Shown here: in pieces, positions 30,956-33,045 of the stretch
How the letters are laid out: every line of letters starts with the position of its first letter
How positions within the stretch are numbered: the first letter of the stretch is position 1
Translations under genes and position numbers: made by a program
The notes under the pieces: model-generated
What the model was told of the DNA's origin: nothing
The model's database searches: none
Seen by the model: only the letters and a program-made list of their open reading frames with translations
Assembly (NCBI RefSeq): GCF_004349105.1
Contig: NZ_SMLB01000066.1
Location: 1-33,045 of the forward strand
Direction of reading: 5' to 3'
Length of the DNA: 33,045 nucleotides
Origin: Jiangella aurantiaca
Lineage (GTDB): Bacteria; Actinomycetota; Actinomycetes; Jiangellales; Jiangellaceae

Positions 30956-31656
30956 GACGCCGCCAGCTGCGGGTACAGCGCGCCCAGGTCGCCGGACAAC
31001 CCGGCCTTGACCTGCCGGGTGACGTCGTCGGCGAGGACCTCGTGGGCGCCGGCCTCGACGGCGTCGAGGGCCAGCCGGGCGACGTCGGCCGGGGACGACT
31101 TCGGGGCGTCGACGCGGGCGGCCATGTCGGTGTCGATGTAGGCGACATGCAGGCCGGTGACGCCGATGCCACGATCGCGCAACTCCAGCCGCAGCGAGTT
31201 CGTCTGCGACCACAGCGCCGCCTTCGACGCGCTGTACGAGCCCGAGATCGCGAGCCACGACAGCACGGAGTGCACGTTGAGCACGTGCCCGCCGCCGTTG
31301 GCCTCGATGACCGGCACGAACGTCCGCGTCACGCGCAGCGGCCCGTAGAAGTTGGTCTCGAACTCGCGCCGGACGTCATCGACCGGTGAGTCGAGGAACG
31401 ACGCGCCGACCAGTCCGCCGGCATTGTTGACGAGCAGCCGCACGTCCCCCGCCTCGGCCGCGGCCGCCGCCACCGCCTCGTCGGACGTCACGTCGACGGC
31501 GAGGGGCGTCGCGCGCGGATCGGTCACCGTCCGCGGATCGCGCGCCGCCGCGTAGACCTTCGCCGCGCCGCGGGCGAACAGCTCGTCCACGAGCGCCTTG
31601 CCCAGGCCGCGGTTGCCGCCGGTCACCAGCGCGACGGTTCCTTCGATGCGGGTCAT
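30952..31656 (-). CDS. Short-chain dehydrogenase/reductase
   Basis: NAD(P)-dependent oxidoreductase of 234 residues. The cofactor motif is TGGNRGLGKA, then NNAGG, the catalytic Ser in LNVHSVLSW and Tyr-x3-Lys in GSYSASKAALWSQ. The short C-terminus (HVAYIDTDMAARVDAPKSSP...) is that of the classical family without a large substrate lid. AAGGA lies 6 nt before the ATG, which also overlaps the thiolase stop by 4 bp. Together with the thiolase it might form or break a beta-hydroxy/keto acid, but SDR specificity cannot be read. Confidence 0.92.
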   Translation of the reverse strand: MTRIEGTVALVTGGNRGLGKALVDELFARGAAKVYAAARDPRTVTDPRATPLAVDVTSDEAVAAAAAEAGDVRLLVNNAGGLVGASFLDSPVDDVRREFETNFYGPLRVTRTFVPVIEANGGGHVLNVHSVLSWLAISGSYSASKAALWSQTNSLRLELRDRGIGVTGLHVAYIDTDMAARVDAPKSSPADVARLALDAVEAGAHEVLADDVTRQVKAGLSGDLGALYPQLAAS

Positions 31657-32837
31657 TGTGGTCCTTCCAGTCTTTCGATGATGGTCGCGTTGGCGAGGCC
31701 GCCGGCCTCGCACATGGTCTGCAGCCCGTACCGGCCGCCGGTCTGCTCGAGCACCGACAGCAGCGTCGTCATCAGCCGGGCGCCGCTCGCGCCGAGCGGG
31801 TGCCCGAGCGCGATCGCCCCGCCGTTGACGTTCACCTTCGCCGGGTCGGCGCCGGTCTCGTCCAGCCAGGCCAGGGCGACGCTGGCGAACGCCTCGTTCA
31901 CCTCGAACGCGTCGATGTCGGCCAGCGTCAGCCCGGCGCGGCCGAGCACCTTGCGCGTCGCCGGGACGATGCCCATCAGCATGAGCAGCGGGTCGTCGCC
32001 GGCGACGGCGAACGAGTGCAGCCGGGCGCGCGGCCGCAGCCCCAGCCGCCGGGCTGTCTCGCGCTCGACGATCAGCACGGCCGCCGCGCCGTCGTTGACC
32101 GGCGACGAGTTGCCGGCGGTGACGTGCCAGCCGATCTCCGGGAACCGCCGCTCCCACACGTCGGCCCAGAACGACGGCTTCAGCCCGGCCAGCGCCGCGG
32201 CCGACGTGTCCGGGCGCACCGACTGGTCGACGGCGAGATCGGCGCCGTCGACGGCGACGACCTCGGCGGCGAACCGGCCGTCACGCCACGCGGCGGCGGC
32301 CCGCTGGTGACTGGCCAGCGCGAACTCGTCCAGCCGCTCGCGGGACAGGCCGCGACGGGCCGCGATGAGCTCGGCGCTGATCCCCTGAGGCGCCAGCCCG
32401 TCCGGATAGCGCGCGGCGACGCTCGCGCCGAGGAAGTCGAGTCCGGCCGCCTGGCTGCCGATGGGGACCCGGCTCATCGACTCGACACCGGACGCGATGG
32501 CGACGTCGTAGGCGCCGCTGATGACACCCTGCGCCGCGAAATGGACGGCCTGCTGGCTGCTGCCGCACTGCCGGTCGACCGTGACGGCGGGCACCGACTC
32601 GGGAAAGCCGGCGGCCAGCGCGGCCCACCGCGCGGTGTTCATGCTCTGCTCGCCGATCTGCCCGACGGCGCCGCCGATGACGTCGTCGACGGCGGCCGGG
32701 TCGATGCCGGTGCGTTCGGCGATCGCGCGCAGGACGGTCGCGTGCAGGTCGACGGGGTGGACGTCGGCCAACGCGCCGCCCGGCTTGCCCTTTCCGAGTG
32801 GCGTACGGACCGCGTCGACGATGACGGCATCTCGCAT
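31653..32837 (-). CDS. Thiolase family protein (acetyl-CoA C-acyltransferase)
   Basis: Condenses or cleaves beta-ketoacyl-CoA. The 394 residues match the family length. The nucleophile Cys91 is in DRQCGSSQQAVHFAAQG, His346 in NGGAIALGHPLGASGARLM, and the second Cys376 in LQTMCEAGGLANATIIE. The last motif reads CEAGG rather than the CxGGG of classic biosynthetic thiolases, as in several steroid- and fatty-acid-degrading members. First gene of an operon with an SDR and an HxlR regulator. TAGAGT stands 6 nt before the ATG and no ribosome binding site is seen, so it is probably leaderless. Confidence 0.93.
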   Translation of the reverse strand: MRDAVIVDAVRTPLGKGKPGGALADVHPVDLHATVLRAIAERTGIDPAAVDDVIGGAVGQIGEQSMNTARWAALAAGFPESVPAVTVDRQCGSSQQAVHFAAQGVISGAYDVAIASGVESMSRVPIGSQAAGLDFLGASVAARYPDGLAPQGISAELIAARRGLSRERLDEFALASHQRAAAAWRDGRFAAEVVAVDGADLAVDQSVRPDTSAAALAGLKPSFWADVWERRFPEIGWHVTAGNSSPVNDGAAAVLIVERETARRLGLRPRARLHSFAVAGDDPLLMLMGIVPATRKVLGRAGLTLADIDAFEVNEAFASVALAWLDETGADPAKVNVNGGAIALGHPLGASGARLMTTLLSVLEQTGGRYGLQTMCEAGGLANATIIERLEGPQ

Positions 32838-32843
32838 GACCCC

Positions 32844-32872
32844 ACTCTAACTGCTGAGTTGGAAAATCCAAC
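32844..32872 (-). promoter_or_regulatory. Promoter and operator of the thiolase-SDR-HxlR operon
   Basis: GTTGGAAAATCCAAC (32858-32872) is a perfect 6-bp inverted repeat with a 3-bp centre. On the minus strand it contains TTGGAT (-35), followed after 16 bp by TAGAGT (-10, 32849-32844). A protein bound to the palindrome would cover the -35, so repression by the operon's own HxlR product is likely. Confidence 0.6.
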
Positions 32873-32896
32873 CCACGACCGAACCCCGACCGCTCG

Positions 32897-32916
32897 TTGA
32901 TCTTGGAGTTGTTCGG
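32897..32916. repeat. Half-element related to the REP-like palindrome
   Basis: TTGATCTTGGAGTTGTTCGG matches the left arm of the 11108-11166 palindrome (with its flanking TT) at 16 of 20 positions. No inverted partner is seen before the window ends. The remaining bases to the right edge show no gene. Confidence 0.35.
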
Positions 32917-33045
32917 CTATTGCGGGGCTACTAGACGATTCCCGTAGGACCGGTGTCCGGCCAGACTCGGTCCAGGCGCTCGGCGGGACGCTCTCTTCTG
33001 GGCTGCCCATCCCGCTTGTGGGGTGTGGCTCTATTTCGGTTTGCG

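Noticed and set aside
1-33045. CRISPR array or phage-defence island
   Set aside because: No regularly spaced repeats and no cas, restriction or retron-like genes; only a toxin-antitoxin pair is present.
32917-33045. Possible insertion-sequence end at the right edge
   Set aside because: The sequence looks noncoding and repeat-like, but no inverted-repeat partner or transposase lies in the window to support it.

Overview
High-GC (roughly 70%) DNA with GTG starts, ATGA/GTGA start-stop overlaps, an ECF41-type sigma factor, HxlR and IclR regulators and several apparently leaderless genes. This points to a free-living, saprophytic actinobacterium. Domain styles (ThuA, LamG and FIMAH secreted proteins) would fit a Jiangella-like soil organism, but the genus is an inference.

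Layout. 1-2.2 kb: the 5' half of a CUT1 sugar ABC operon (lipoprotein binding protein, then a permease cut by the window edge) with a LacI-type operator but no visible LacI gene. 2.7-7.1 kb: small regulatory/export units: an ECF41 sigma factor, a cupin protein with a remnant of a second cupin, a small conserved protein, and a DHA2-type MFS exporter divergent from an HxlR regulator. 7.1-13.9 kb: an accessory scrapyard holding a frameshifted resolvase tail, an integrase fragment fused to a TPR regulator tail, a MazEF-like toxin-antitoxin pair, a REP-like palindrome, and pieces of LamG/Ig/FIMAH secreted proteins lying head to head. A few intact genes (a dihydrofolate-reductase-like protein and small hypotheticals) sit among them.

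14.0-22.3 kb: an eight-gene minus-strand operon: kduI, kduD, a ribose-type ABC importer (binding protein, permease, double ATPase, permease), aldehyde dehydrogenase and a 4-OT-like tautomerase, closed by a strong hairpin. It should take up a sugar or uronate and convert 5-keto-4-deoxyuronate to 2-keto-3-deoxygluconate. A divergent IclR regulator (22.4-23.2 kb) follows, then a 1,814-residue secreted protein (23.5-28.9 kb). That protein joins a ThuA domain to a complete galactose/glyoxal-oxidase-like copper-radical-oxidase domain, then carbohydrate-binding, two LamG, Ig-like and FIMAH domains.

The main find is that related 16-bp palindromic sites (GTTC-N8-GGAC type) lie both in the kduI/IclR divergent promoter region and just upstream of the oxidase promoter. 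This suggests one IclR regulon joining extracellular copper-radical oxidation to intracellular uronate catabolism.

29.0-33.0 kb: an alpha/beta hydrolase, a truncated P-loop kinase joined to a DUF2255-like protein, and a thiolase-SDR-HxlR operon with a perfect operator palindrome over its -35 box.
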